The notes under the pieces were generated by a model. It did no database searches and was not told the DNA's origin. It was given only the letters and a program-made list of their open reading frames with translations. Positions 1 through 6,706 of a DNA stretch of 51,343 nucleotides are shown piece after piece (the stretch's first letter is position 1; the number at the start of each line of letters is the position of its first letter). Made by a program: the position numbers and the translations under genes. Origin of the DNA: Selenomonas sp. (GTDB lineage: Bacteria > Bacillota > Negativicutes > Selenomonadales > Selenomonadaceae); assembly GCA_017635515.1 (NCBI GenBank), contig JAGBLH010000286.1:1-51343 (forward strand). The letters run 5' to 3'.

Positions 1-157
1 CAAGGGGACGTACATAGATGCCCTCAGCGCCGTACATAGCCTGATAACAAATCATGCGTTCGTCAGTCTCCGTATGGAATACAGGACAGGCAATGACGCG
101 ATAATCGTGGTTCTTGAAATGCCGCCACGTTTCTCCGGCTTTCGGCAACTCTCTCAT
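1..157 (-). CDS. DUF1653 domain protein (partial, runs off left edge)
   Basis: The visible N-terminal 52 residues begin MRELPKAGETWRHFKNHDYR and continue with HTETDERMICYQAMYG and a final VRPL. This is the usual pattern of the short DUF1653 family: a small beta-rich domain with G-x-x-[WY]-R-H-F-K, then H-x-E-T, then Y-x-[AS]-[LM]-Y-G, then V-R-P. The family has no established biochemical role that I can name. The start at 157 has AGGAGG about 8-10 bases upstream; an in-frame ATG at 166 sits too close to that site. The start codon overlaps the stop of the upstream 50-residue gene (ATGA), so the two are translationally coupled. The C-terminus is outside the window. Confidence 0.75.
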   Translation of the reverse strand, partial: MRELPKAGETWRHFKNHDYRVIACPVFHTETDERMICYQAMYGAEGIYVRPL

Positions 158-306
158 TCGCCCCATTCCTCCTTCAATTCATCAATCAATTCCGACACTT
201 CTGCGCGGGTCATATATTCAAAATCAACTTCCAAGTCATCCTCGGTGTAGCCTAGCTTCGCCATCAAGTCCTTGGCATAACTAATCTGAGCTTCTGTCGG
301 TTCCAT
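154..306 (-). CDS. small phage-type protein, 50 aa
   Basis: A 50-residue acidic protein beginning MEPTEAQISYAKDLMAKLGY and ending in an EAEVSELIDEL-like helix (TRAEVSELIDELKEEWGE). The pattern of a short Q-x-x-Y-x-x-x-L helix, a linker and a T-[RK]-x-E-[AV]-S-x-L-I-x-E-L helix resembles small DUF3072-like proteins, but I would not assign it firmly. The start has a GGAGGTGG ribosome binding site 5 bases upstream. It overlaps the end of the gene before it by about 26 bases and the start of the DUF1653 gene by 4, as expected in a compact phage operon. Confidence 0.6.
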   Translation of the reverse strand: MEPTEAQISYAKDLMAKLGYTEDDLEVDFEYMTRAEVSELIDELKEEWGE

Positions 307-502
307 TGCGACCACCTCCCTTCGGGGGCTTGTATTCCCTGCGCCACCAGCTTTCGCAGCTAAGGCAGTTGAAATGGTTGCAGGCGTGTCTGCCCTGCTT
401 CAACACGCCACAGGGCGTACACATGAGCTTCATATTTTCGGGCTTGAAGTGAGCATCGAATGTCGCGTTCATGACCTCTATGAACTTGTCAAGGTTTGTC
501 AT
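281..502 (-). CDS. small Cys/His-rich protein, 73 aa
   Basis: The protein starts MTNLDKFIEVMNATFDAHF at the ATG at 502, which has GGGAGA 5-6 bases upstream and overlaps the 3' end of thyX by 14 bases. The middle holds CTPCGV, HACNHFNC and LSCESWW, that is at least six Cys and two His spaced like a compact zinc-binding domain. The rest is basic. It is not a family I can name. Its place directly behind thyX in a coupled operon suggests an early phage accessory function, but nothing more specific can be read. Confidence 0.55.
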   Translation of the reverse strand: MTNLDKFIEVMNATFDAHFKPENMKLMCTPCGVLKQGRHACNHFNCLSCESWWRREYKPPKGGGRNGTDRSSD

Positions 503-1127
503 GGCAATCTCCCAAATCATCGAACACACCTGGTATCATATTGCTCATCTGCGCAAGCAAGGGATAAGCGACCTCCCGCATCTGCGGATGAGCGTCAGGC
601 GCAGCACGTTTGCGGAAGAACCACCGCCATTCGCGAAGGTTCGCAGTCATATACAACTCAGTCTTCAAGCTGTTGGGCAGTACACTCCGAGCCTCCTGCG
701 GTGTGCAGCCGATGTTGAGCAGGGCGAAATAGGCTTCCTCAGCTTCTTCGCAAGCAGCTTTCCAGCATACATACCCGGCATCGCCCACGTCGAAAAACGG
801 CGGCTTTACCACTGTGATTTCCGAACCGAACTCGCCCTTGGAATAGTTGCAATAGCGGGTGCTTTCCTGGGAATAGGATGCCAGTCTGTGCCGCACGATT
901 TCATGCGACACACCACGGTCAACAATGAACTTAACGGTGATGCTGAAATGTTCCAGCACCGACTCATGCCCGCAGTCGATAATGGCTTTGATAAACTTCT
1001 GAGCAGAACCGTCAATAATTCTGTCCTCGGACTTATAGCAAACACGTCCGCAGCGCTCAATGTGCTTTACGACGGCATTGCCGTCAAGCGGGGTCACAAT
1101 TTCAATGCTTGGGGTTACAATCCTCAT
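489..1127 (-). CDS. thyX: flavin-dependent thymidylate synthase ThyX
   Basis: ThyX makes dTMP from dUMP in the cytoplasm, using methylenetetrahydrofolate as carbon donor and FAD with NAD(P)H for reduction. The signature motif RHRLASYSQESTRY (R-H-R-x-x-S-x-x-x-x-S-x-R-Y) is complete near residue 80. The substrate-binding region RKRAAPDAHPQMRE near residue 185 corresponds to the R-[TA]-A-x-x-A-Q-x-x-[IM]-R block. The length of 212 residues fits the short phage/Firmicutes forms. The ATG at 1127 (MRIVTPSIEIV) has AGGAGG upstream; the longer reading frame to 1244 adds only a low-complexity stretch that overlaps the gene before it. It lies in a replication operon with the DNA polymerase, fitting a phage that supplies its own dTTP. 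Confidence 0.93.
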   Translation of the reverse strand: MRIVTPSIEIVTPLDGNAVVKHIERCGRVCYKSEDRIIDGSAQKFIKAIIDCGHESVLEHFSITVKFIVDRGVSHEIVRHRLASYSQESTRYCNYSKGEFGSEITVVKPPFFDVGDAGYVCWKAACEEAEEAYFALLNIGCTPQEARSVLPNSLKTELYMTANLREWRWFFRKRAAPDAHPQMREVAYPLLAQMSNMIPGVFDDLGDCHDKP

Positions 1128-1375
1128 TTCCTTTTCCTCCTGTGCAATGGTTTCTTTCGCTTGCGACGATGCCGCTTGCTGTGCGCCATGCGTCGCAGGT
1201 ACTTGGCTTTTCGCAGTATCTGGTTTCTTAGGTCTGCTTCCCACAGCGGCATTGCCTCAATTATCCGCTTTATCTCTCGATACGCACGAACAAATCTCTG
1301 ATACAGCTCGATGGCCATGTCCTGCAAGCACCGCCAAAATTCCATCAGCTTCTCATTGAAGTCGGTCACGGCCAT
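1124..1375 (-). CDS. small basic protein between DNA polymerase and ThyX, 83 aa
   Basis: Starts MAVTDFNEKLMEFWRCLQ at 1375, where the ATG overlaps the polymerase stop codon (TGATG). This indicates translational coupling, with AAAGGA as the likely ribosome binding site. The N-terminal two-thirds is helical (LYQRFVRAYREIKRIIEAM). The C-terminus is very basic, with many Arg, Lys and His residues (SKRHRRKRKKPLHRRKRK), which suggests nucleic acid contact. No family is recognised. The 4-base overlap with thyX supports it being a real member of the operon rather than a shadow. Confidence 0.6.
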   Translation of the reverse strand: MAVTDFNEKLMEFWRCLQDMAIELYQRFVRAYREIKRIIEAMPLWEADLRNQILRKAKYLRRMAHSKRHRRKRKKPLHRRKRK

Positions 1376-3363
1376 CAATCCTTTCGGAAGAACTCCCCAA
1401 CCCATCCGTCAGCGTTCAGGGGCAGCCCCTGCGCCCACGGTATCGGCTCAGTCATAATCCTGACCACGGCATCGAGGTTCGCCATGCTGACAGGGCAGTC
1501 AATGACTACCTCATCATGGACGTGGAACACGATGGGGAACCCGGCGGCTTCCAGCTTCTCAATCGTGAGGGCCAGACAGTCGCGGGCGATAGCTTGCACC
1601 ACGTTCTCCACGAGCTTCCCGCCGTATGTCTCAAGCGACTCCCACCGCTTCGTAGTCTGGTTCACGCCACGATAGTTGATGGATGGTCTGTCCCACTGAT
1701 TCGTACCCAGGGAAGGGAAGGCGTAATAGAGCTTGCGCTGGCTCGGCAGGGTGATGGTCATGTAGTCCAGGCCGTTTGCCATGTCGAACTCTCGCGTGAA
1801 CAGCAGACCGTTCACACCCGTCTGCTTCCCTGTCTGAATGGTGGCTACCGCAGCTTTTTCGACCCTGTACCACAAGTCCACGATGCGCTTGTTGGCCTCA
1901 CGCCAGCGATAAACGATGTCTTGCAGGTCTTCCTCCGGGATGCCCATGTTCAAGGCTCCCATCTGGATAAGAGCGCCGACACCGCCTTGATAGCCGAGGG
2001 CCAGCGTAGCCACCTTCCCGCGCTGCCGCAGGGCGTATTCCGGGTTGCCCTTCTTGATTTTCTCAATCGGCACCCCGAACATCTGGCTTGCCGTGGCCTC
2101 ATAAATCTTGCCATGCGTCCTGAACACTTCCAGTACCCATTCCTCTCCGGCGAGCCATGCAATGACCCTAGCCTCGATAGAGGAGAAGTCCGCATCAACC
2201 AGCACGTTGCCGTCGCCGGCGATGAACGACGTGCGGATAAGCTGGGAAAGCGTGTCCATCGGCGAGCCAAACAGGACTTTCAGCTTTTCGCCGTCACGCT
2301 TCTTGACCGCTTCGCGGGCCATCGGCAGGTATTTCAGGTCGATGTAGGTTCGGGCGAGGTTCTGCACCTGCACGAGCCGTCCCGCCCATCTGCCGGTTCG
2401 GTTCGCCCCGTAGAACTGCAACAGTCCACGGACTCTGCCATCGGCGCATACTGCCGCCTCAATGGCGTTGTATTTCTTGGTGCTGGTCTTGCCCAGCTCC
2501 TGACGGATTTCCAGCATACGCTCGGCAGAGCCAGTCACGGCTTGCGTCTTGAGCATCTGTTCTACGGTGTCCTTGCGGAGATCGGGCAGGGTTTCTCCCG
2601 TCGTTTCCTCAAGCCACTTGGCAAGCTGGGCGATGCTGTTGGGATTTTGCAGTCCTGTGATGCCGATGGCCTCCTGCATTAGCCTGTCATGGGTCTTTCC
2701 TGCTATTTCCAAGGCTCCCTGCACCAACTCCATATCCACGGCCACACCACGGGCATTGATGCGGAGGTCTGTCTGCCACTGCTTTTCAATGGCTTCCGGC
2801 ACAGGGAAGGCTGACAGCCTCCGGTCGATTTCCATTTCAGTTGTGACATCGCCTTGGCAATACTGCTTGAATAGTGCCCACTTTTCAGGGTCGTGCTTCG
2901 GATAGTTCCGCGTCCTGCCGCCGTTGGCTTTCGTTGGATTGCAGGGTACACAGAAATAACGAATCAGGGCTTTGCCTACGGACATTTTCTGCTTGTCAGC
3001 AGGGAGGTTCAAGGCTTTGCCCGTGGCATCCAAACCTGCCGTCAGCCCGCAATACAGGCCGTGAAGCATCGTGTCCCGCCATTGCTCAATCGGCAAAGGC
3101 CGTCCGCAGAACTTCGATAAGCAATACCACTCGAAAGCAGCATTGTAAGCGTGCTTAACATAATCAGAGTCGAACAGCGCCTGGGCAACCCATGCCGGGA
3201 GTTCTTCTCCTTGAGCAAGGTCAACGATTTCCACAGGGCCGCTGTCTAGGCTGTATGCGAACAGCAGCACCTCGAAATCCCGGCTCTGGACGTACTTATA
3301 CAGACCCGTTTTCGGTATCGGTTCGCTGCTGAAAGTTTCAATATCAATCGAAAGATGCTTCAC
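1375..3363 (-). CDS. phage-type family A DNA polymerase with 3'-5' exonuclease domain
   Basis: A 662-residue replicative DNA polymerase of the PolA family, phage type. The N-terminal proofreading exonuclease shows the D-x-E motif in LSIDIETFSSEP at the very start. The polymerase domain shows motif A (LVDADFSSIEARVIAWLAGE), motif B (RQRGKVATLALGYQGG) with the catalytic Arg/Lys and Tyr, and motif C (VFHVHDEVVIDCP) near the C-terminus. There is no 5'-3' exonuclease domain, as usual for phage polymerases. I prefer the GTG at 3363: AGGAG lies 8 bases upstream and the GTGA overlaps the stop of the preceding gene. A GTG at 3372 is possible but too close to that site. It is the core of the leftward replication operon. 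Confidence 0.93.
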   Translation of the reverse strand: MKHLSIDIETFSSEPIPKTGLYKYVQSRDFEVLLFAYSLDSGPVEIVDLAQGEELPAWVAQALFDSDYVKHAYNAAFEWYCLSKFCGRPLPIEQWRDTMLHGLYCGLTAGLDATGKALNLPADKQKMSVGKALIRYFCVPCNPTKANGGRTRNYPKHDPEKWALFKQYCQGDVTTEMEIDRRLSAFPVPEAIEKQWQTDLRINARGVAVDMELVQGALEIAGKTHDRLMQEAIGITGLQNPNSIAQLAKWLEETTGETLPDLRKDTVEQMLKTQAVTGSAERMLEIRQELGKTSTKKYNAIEAAVCADGRVRGLLQFYGANRTGRWAGRLVQVQNLARTYIDLKYLPMAREAVKKRDGEKLKVLFGSPMDTLSQLIRTSFIAGDGNVLVDADFSSIEARVIAWLAGEEWVLEVFRTHGKIYEATASQMFGVPIEKIKKGNPEYALRQRGKVATLALGYQGGVGALIQMGALNMGIPEEDLQDIVYRWREANKRIVDLWYRVEKAAVATIQTGKQTGVNGLLFTREFDMANGLDYMTITLPSQRKLYYAFPSLGTNQWDRPSINYRGVNQTTKRWESLETYGGKLVENVVQAIARDCLALTIEKLEAAGFPIVFHVHDEVVIDCPVSMANLDAVVRIMTEPIPWAQGLPLNADGWVGEFFRKD

Positions 3364-3743
3364 GGCAGCCACTCCTGTTCTTTAACAAACGCTAACCACT
3401 TCTGTCCCTTAACAATTTTGATGACATTCAGCAGTTTCTGGTGTTGCTTTTTCAACTGTTTTTCCGGCGTGGATTTCGGCCTGTTGACGTAGCCTCTGAT
3501 GCGTTCTGCAAACAAGGCATCAGACTGCTGGCGCAAATCCTCTGCTGTCTTCATGGCCAAATCGTGATTTTCCACGGCTTCTTCAAGAAGGACGATGAGC
3601 TTTTTTCGGTCATCCTCGGTACAATGCTGGCAAGCCAATTTCAGCAATTTCTTGATGGACGGCATTCCCATGCTGGAAAAGTACCGTTCGGCATTCACGC
3701 TGATGTTGCCAGTCATCCATCTGACATGAAAATTATTTTCCAT
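3360..3743 (-). CDS. hypothetical phage replication-operon protein, 127 aa
   Basis: Begins MENNFHVRWMTGNISVNAE with AGGAG 8 bases upstream. It is a mostly helical, charged protein: a central segment (TEDDRKKLIVLLEEAVENHD, then LAMKTAEDLRQQSDAL) should form a coiled coil, followed by a basic KQLKKQHQKLLN stretch. No catalytic motif is visible and I do not recognise a family. It overlaps the polymerase start by 4 bases. A hairpin just upstream (3764-3799) separates it from the DUF2815 gene and may set the ratio of the two products. Confidence 0.6.
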   Translation of the reverse strand: MENNFHVRWMTGNISVNAERYFSSMGMPSIKKLLKLACQHCTEDDRKKLIVLLEEAVENHDLAMKTAEDLRQQSDALFAERIRGYVNRPKSTPEKQLKKQHQKLLNVIKIVKGQKWLAFVKEQEWLP

Positions 3744-3763
3744 ACTTGCGTCTCCTGATTACA

Positions 3764-3799
3764 AACCCCGCAGTCAAGGCTTTGGTCAACTGCGGGGTT
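3764..3799 (-). terminator. strong stem-loop between DUF2815 gene and polymerase operon
   Basis: Arms AACCCCGCAGT and ACTGCGGGGTT pair perfectly over 11 bp with a 14-nt loop. On the minus strand the stem is followed by TTTGTAATC, only a weak T-run, so it may act as a partial terminator or attenuator rather than a full stop. Confidence 0.6.
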
Positions 3800-3809
3800 C
3801 ATTTTCGTA

Positions 3810-4475
3810 TCAATACATCGGCTGTCCCGTAAGCGGGTTGATGGCTCCTGGCTGCGCCCCTGACGGAACAGTGGAAGGAGTTCCGGGGGCATAACCCGTC
3901 GCTACCGTAGCAGCTCCGGGGGTCATACCAATGCCAGCGAAGTCAGCCGCAGCAGATGCTCCACCTGCCAGCGGATCGCCGTCACGAGTCTTCATCACGT
4001 TGCCCAGGCCACATCCGATACCACGCTTGCCAGCGCGGGCATAGCCAAAGAAATTGATGGTAACGCGGGCATACATCCCGCTGTAAATATCCTGCGGCAG
4101 AAGCTCGGTGTTAATGTCACTCTGGTGAACGACCTGCGGCTTATTCTTCGTGCTTGCGGTGATGACCCAGCACCCTTTGCACTCATCGCCATACGGCGTT
4201 CCATTCTCACGAACACCGTCACCATCGTGGATGGGAACGGGCATGACAGGGGGGCGCACACCATTCCAAATCTTGCTCTGAGCATCAGCGGCAGCGGCCT
4301 CGATGCTGGCATCAATGTTCTGCTTAACAGCTACATCCGTCTTCGGGATGAGCAGGGTCACGGAATACTTCGGAGTTGCGCTGGGGTCATTGTTGTTCGC
4401 GCGGGGCGCCACGAGGTTCACATAAGACAGGCGGACTTCACCGGTCAAAACTTTGGTAGGGATGTTGTTATACAT
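3810..4475 (-). CDS. DUF2815 family protein, probable single-stranded DNA-binding protein
   Basis: A 221-residue member of the DUF2815 family found in replication modules of Firmicutes phages, where it sits beside DUF2800 and is thought to bind single-stranded DNA. Residues 1-60 contain TGEVRLSYVNLVAPRA and the beta strand KYSVTLLIPKTD typical of the family. The middle has GCWVITASTKNKPQVV and SGMYARVTINFFGYAR. The last 60 residues are a Gly/Ala/Pro/Thr-rich low-complexity tail, similar in style to SSB tails. AGGAGG precedes the ATG by 9 bases. It lies directly downstream of the DUF2800 gene in the same leftward operon. Confidence 0.88.
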   Translation of the reverse strand: MYNNIPTKVLTGEVRLSYVNLVAPRANNNDPSATPKYSVTLLIPKTDVAVKQNIDASIEAAAADAQSKIWNGVRPPVMPVPIHDGDGVRENGTPYGDECKGCWVITASTKNKPQVVHQSDINTELLPQDIYSGMYARVTINFFGYARAGKRGIGCGLGNVMKTRDGDPLAGGASAAADFAGIGMTPGAATVATGYAPGTPSTVPSGAQPGAINPLTGQPMY

Positions 4476-4492
4476 ACTCTTTTCCTCCTCAA

Positions 4493-4576
4493 CTCTTTAC
4501 ATTTCACTTTTTCGTCTTCACTTTTCGCTTTTTGCTCTTTACATTTTACGTTTCGCTCTTTACGTTTTCTGCAACT
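4493..4576. repeat. four degenerate 21-nt tandem units
   Basis: CTCTTTAC recurs at 4493, 4535 and 4556, and a related GTCTTCAC lies at 4514, all in step with a 21-nt period. On the coding (minus) strand the units are purine-rich (GTAAAGAG). They cover the last codons of the DUF2800 gene and the spacer to the DUF2815 gene. Confidence 0.6.
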
Positions 4577-5730
4577 GCTGCAAAGTCGGTAGCGGCTGAA
4601 CTGAATACTGGACGCTTATCGCTTTCAGGGGCGAGCGTTGGCTTGCCTTGTGGCTTAGTCACGAATTCACCAACCATCTCATCAAATTTCTGCTTGCCCA
4701 GCATTTTCTCAATCTGTGCCAACGTCTTGGGAACGCTGTCGTAAATCACAGCCCGCTTAATGCCCTGAGCTTCCAAGGCTTCCAAAGCCTTGTCTTGGTT
4801 AGACCATGCGCGAGAACTGCGTCCCTCGACAATCTTGAATCCGGGAATGGGGATGCCTTCAAGCAACCTCATAAGAGCAGCTTCTTTTACTGCACTGAAC
4901 CATTCCACCAGCGTCTCACCTTTTCGGAGTGCTTCGCTCATTTCTTCTGGGGATAGCAGTCCTGTCAGATTGCTCTTTATCGCCGGAGCAAAATCATCAA
5001 ATGCTGATATTTGCTGTCTGGCCTGTGCTTTACACCTTCCATGTGCTCGGCAGAACCTGCACCATTCTCCGGCATGATACTCGCCGAAACCTGCATAAGC
5101 CATCTGTGCTTTGGGCTTGATTTCCTCGCCCCAGGCCAAAAGTTCTTCCACGGTACATTTCCAGCTTTCATAGCTTCCAAGCCTCGGCTGGTCAATGTAA
5201 ATCTCGACGTTCAGGATGCCGCCTCCAAAAATCGGCTGGTAGAGCTTGATGGCCCCCAAAGCGTACAGCATAAGCTGTGGATTTTCCGCCGCGCATACTT
5301 TCACGCCCTTGCCATTCTTGAAGTCTGTGATGACAAGCGTGTCACCGCCAAACATGATGCAATCACATCGCCCGAATGCTTCCGGGACATAGGCGGAAAT
5401 GTCAACGCTCGTTTCAAATGCGACATAAGGTTCACTTGCAAAGCCCATCGCTCTTTCAGCAAGATGCTCAACATAAGTCTCTGCCGAGCGAAGCATCTCA
5501 TCGTCCCACAGCGGGTCAGCTTTGAGCTTCTTGAGAGTTCTCGTACAGCTTGCGGCCTTGATTTTTCCGAAATGCTTCTTTGCCATGACCTCGCATACGC
5601 TGTGGGCCAGCGTCCCTTCCTCTGCGAAGGAACTGGTCTTTTCTGGCAGTTCTGCTTCAAGCCGGGCTGACAGCGGGCAGTTTAGCCAGCGATGCGCAGC
5701 AGACGGGGAGAGCAGTGCATGATCGCTCAT
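4546..5730 (-). CDS. DUF2800 family protein, PD-(D/E)XK nuclease-like
   Basis: A 394-residue DUF2800 protein from phage replication modules, related to Cas4/RecB-type nucleases. The N-terminus LLSPSAAHRWLNCPLSARLE is the family hallmark. The nuclease core is visible as EEGTLAHSVCE (motif with His and Glu, about residues 38-48), then GRCDCIMFGG and LVITDFKNGKG (Asp and Asp-x-Lys, about residues 140-165). A C-terminal cysteine cluster CRFCRAHGRCKAQ near residue 227 may hold an iron-sulfur or zinc site. The start overlaps the upstream stop (ATGA) with GGGGG upstream. It probably works with the DUF2815 protein and the polymerase during phage DNA replication or recombination. Confidence 0.88.
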   Translation of the reverse strand: MSDHALLSPSAAHRWLNCPLSARLEAELPEKTSSFAEEGTLAHSVCEVMAKKHFGKIKAASCTRTLKKLKADPLWDDEMLRSAETYVEHLAERAMGFASEPYVAFETSVDISAYVPEAFGRCDCIMFGGDTLVITDFKNGKGVKVCAAENPQLMLYALGAIKLYQPIFGGGILNVEIYIDQPRLGSYESWKCTVEELLAWGEEIKPKAQMAYAGFGEYHAGEWCRFCRAHGRCKAQARQQISAFDDFAPAIKSNLTGLLSPEEMSEALRKGETLVEWFSAVKEAALMRLLEGIPIPGFKIVEGRSSRAWSNQDKALEALEAQGIKRAVIYDSVPKTLAQIEKMLGKQKFDEMVGEFVTKPQGKPTLAPESDKRPVFSSAATDFAAVAENVKSET

Positions 5731-6164
5731 ATCTTTGCCCCCAAATCCCGCATAGCCGTGGCAAACGCGCCAAGCTGTTCGGGCTTCAGCTCCATTACGG
5801 CTTGAACGCCGAAGGAATGAAGCAGGTTAATCAGGTCATTCGCCTTGCCCGCATCCATCAATGTTGCACCGGCTGCCATAATCTGCTCCACGGTGTATTT
5901 CGGAGCTGTTGCCAACGGAACTCCTGCTACCGGCAATCCCTGCTGTGCGGGTGCAGGCTGTGGAGCCGGGGCCTGTTGCGGCTGTGCCACGGGGGGAGTC
6001 GGCACGGGCTGAGGAGCCTGAACAGGTGCCGGTGCGGGTGCTACCGGTGTCTGCGCAGGTGCTGTCTGCTGCTGTGCTGGAATTTTCGCCCCCTGCAATG
6101 CCATTGCCAAGTTATTGATAGCCTCGGCAAGAGCCGCAGCTTCTACGGTGATTACGATTTCCAT
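5727..6164 (-). CDS. phage protein with Pro/Ala/Gln-rich linker, 145 aa
   Basis: Starts MEIVITVEAAALAEAINNLA (AAAGGGG upstream). It has an N-terminal amphipathic helix, a roughly 60-residue Pro/Ala/Gln/Val-rich linker, and a C-terminal helical domain (YTVEQIMAAGATLMDAGK, later AVMELKPEQLGAFATAMRDL). Proteins of this layout are common next to DUF2800 in Firmicutes phages, but no function is established as far as I know. The low-complexity linker suggests a tether between two interaction domains. It overlaps the DUF2800 start by 4 bases. Confidence 0.65.
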   Translation of the reverse strand: MEIVITVEAAALAEAINNLAMALQGAKIPAQQQTAPAQTPVAPAPAPVQAPQPVPTPPVAQPQQAPAPQPAPAQQGLPVAGVPLATAPKYTVEQIMAAGATLMDAGKANDLINLLHSFGVQAVMELKPEQLGAFATAMRDLGAKI

Positions 6165-6186
6165 GATTTTGACCCCTTTCATCACA

Positions 6187-6657
6187 TCAATAAAAATGGT
6201 TTTCTCGGTTTCCGCCGGAGCAGAAGAACCGAATATCTGACAACGGCTGGCATCCATTGTCGTGCCAGTCTGCCAATGTTTGCTCTGCAACAGCTATGTC
6301 ATTTTCGGTTACGGGTCTTGACTGCTGCCAGTAGCCATTGAAGGCATTCGGCGTTTCCAGCACCTCAACCACGCTGTCCTTAAATCTGCTGTCGCTGACT
6401 CGGTTTAGGATGACTTCACACACAAGCCGTTTGTCCTGCACCTTGTCTGAGTAACACTCACCAGCAAGCGTAAGAGCCATCGCCCTGACATCTTCTTCAG
6501 ACCATCTGGGCTGTGCTTGCGGTATCGGCTCCACAGGCTCCTGGATTTTTACAACCATGACCGGCTTTTGAACTGGCTTTGCCTTATCTGCGGGCATGGC
6601 ATATAAGGCGACTGCCGTGAATGCAGCCACCGCTGTCACATCTTTTAGCGTTTCCAA
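6187..6657 (-). CDS. SleB-type cell wall hydrolase (Hydrolase_2)
   Basis: A membrane-anchored or secreted peptidoglycan hydrolase of the SleB/Hydrolase_2 family. The core reads AMALTLAGECYSDK followed by RLVCEVILNRVSD, with the conserved catalytic-type Glu in GEC. The C-terminus holds ADWHDNGCQPLSDI and RFFCSGGN. An N-terminal hydrophobic segment (VTAVAAFTAVALYAM) is a likely signal or anchor, followed by a Pro/Val/Lys linker. The start is uncertain: the only ATGs in frame (6747, 6759) lie inside the divergent gene at 6707, so I chose the TTG at 6657; TTG at 6666 is another option. It heads the leftward operon, which is an unusual place for a lysis or entry gene. Confidence 0.72.
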   Translation of the reverse strand: METLKDVTAVAAFTAVALYAMPADKAKPVQKPVMVVKIQEPVEPIPQAQPRWSEEDVRAMALTLAGECYSDKVQDKRLVCEVILNRVSDSRFKDSVVEVLETPNAFNGYWQQSRPVTENDIAVAEQTLADWHDNGCQPLSDIRFFCSGGNRENHFY

Positions 6658-6706
6658 CCATCTCAACGGTTTGCTGGATTTGCACAAACGACTAGGAGGA
6701 CAGAAA

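Noticed and set aside
471-1301. Long plus-strand reading frame opposite thyX
   Set aside because: It lies antisense to a gene with complete ThyX motifs and has no ribosome binding site or family resemblance.
1516-2682. 388-codon plus-strand frame opposite the DNA polymerase
   Set aside because: Shadow of a GC-biased gene on the other strand; the polymerase motifs A, B and C fix the true strand.
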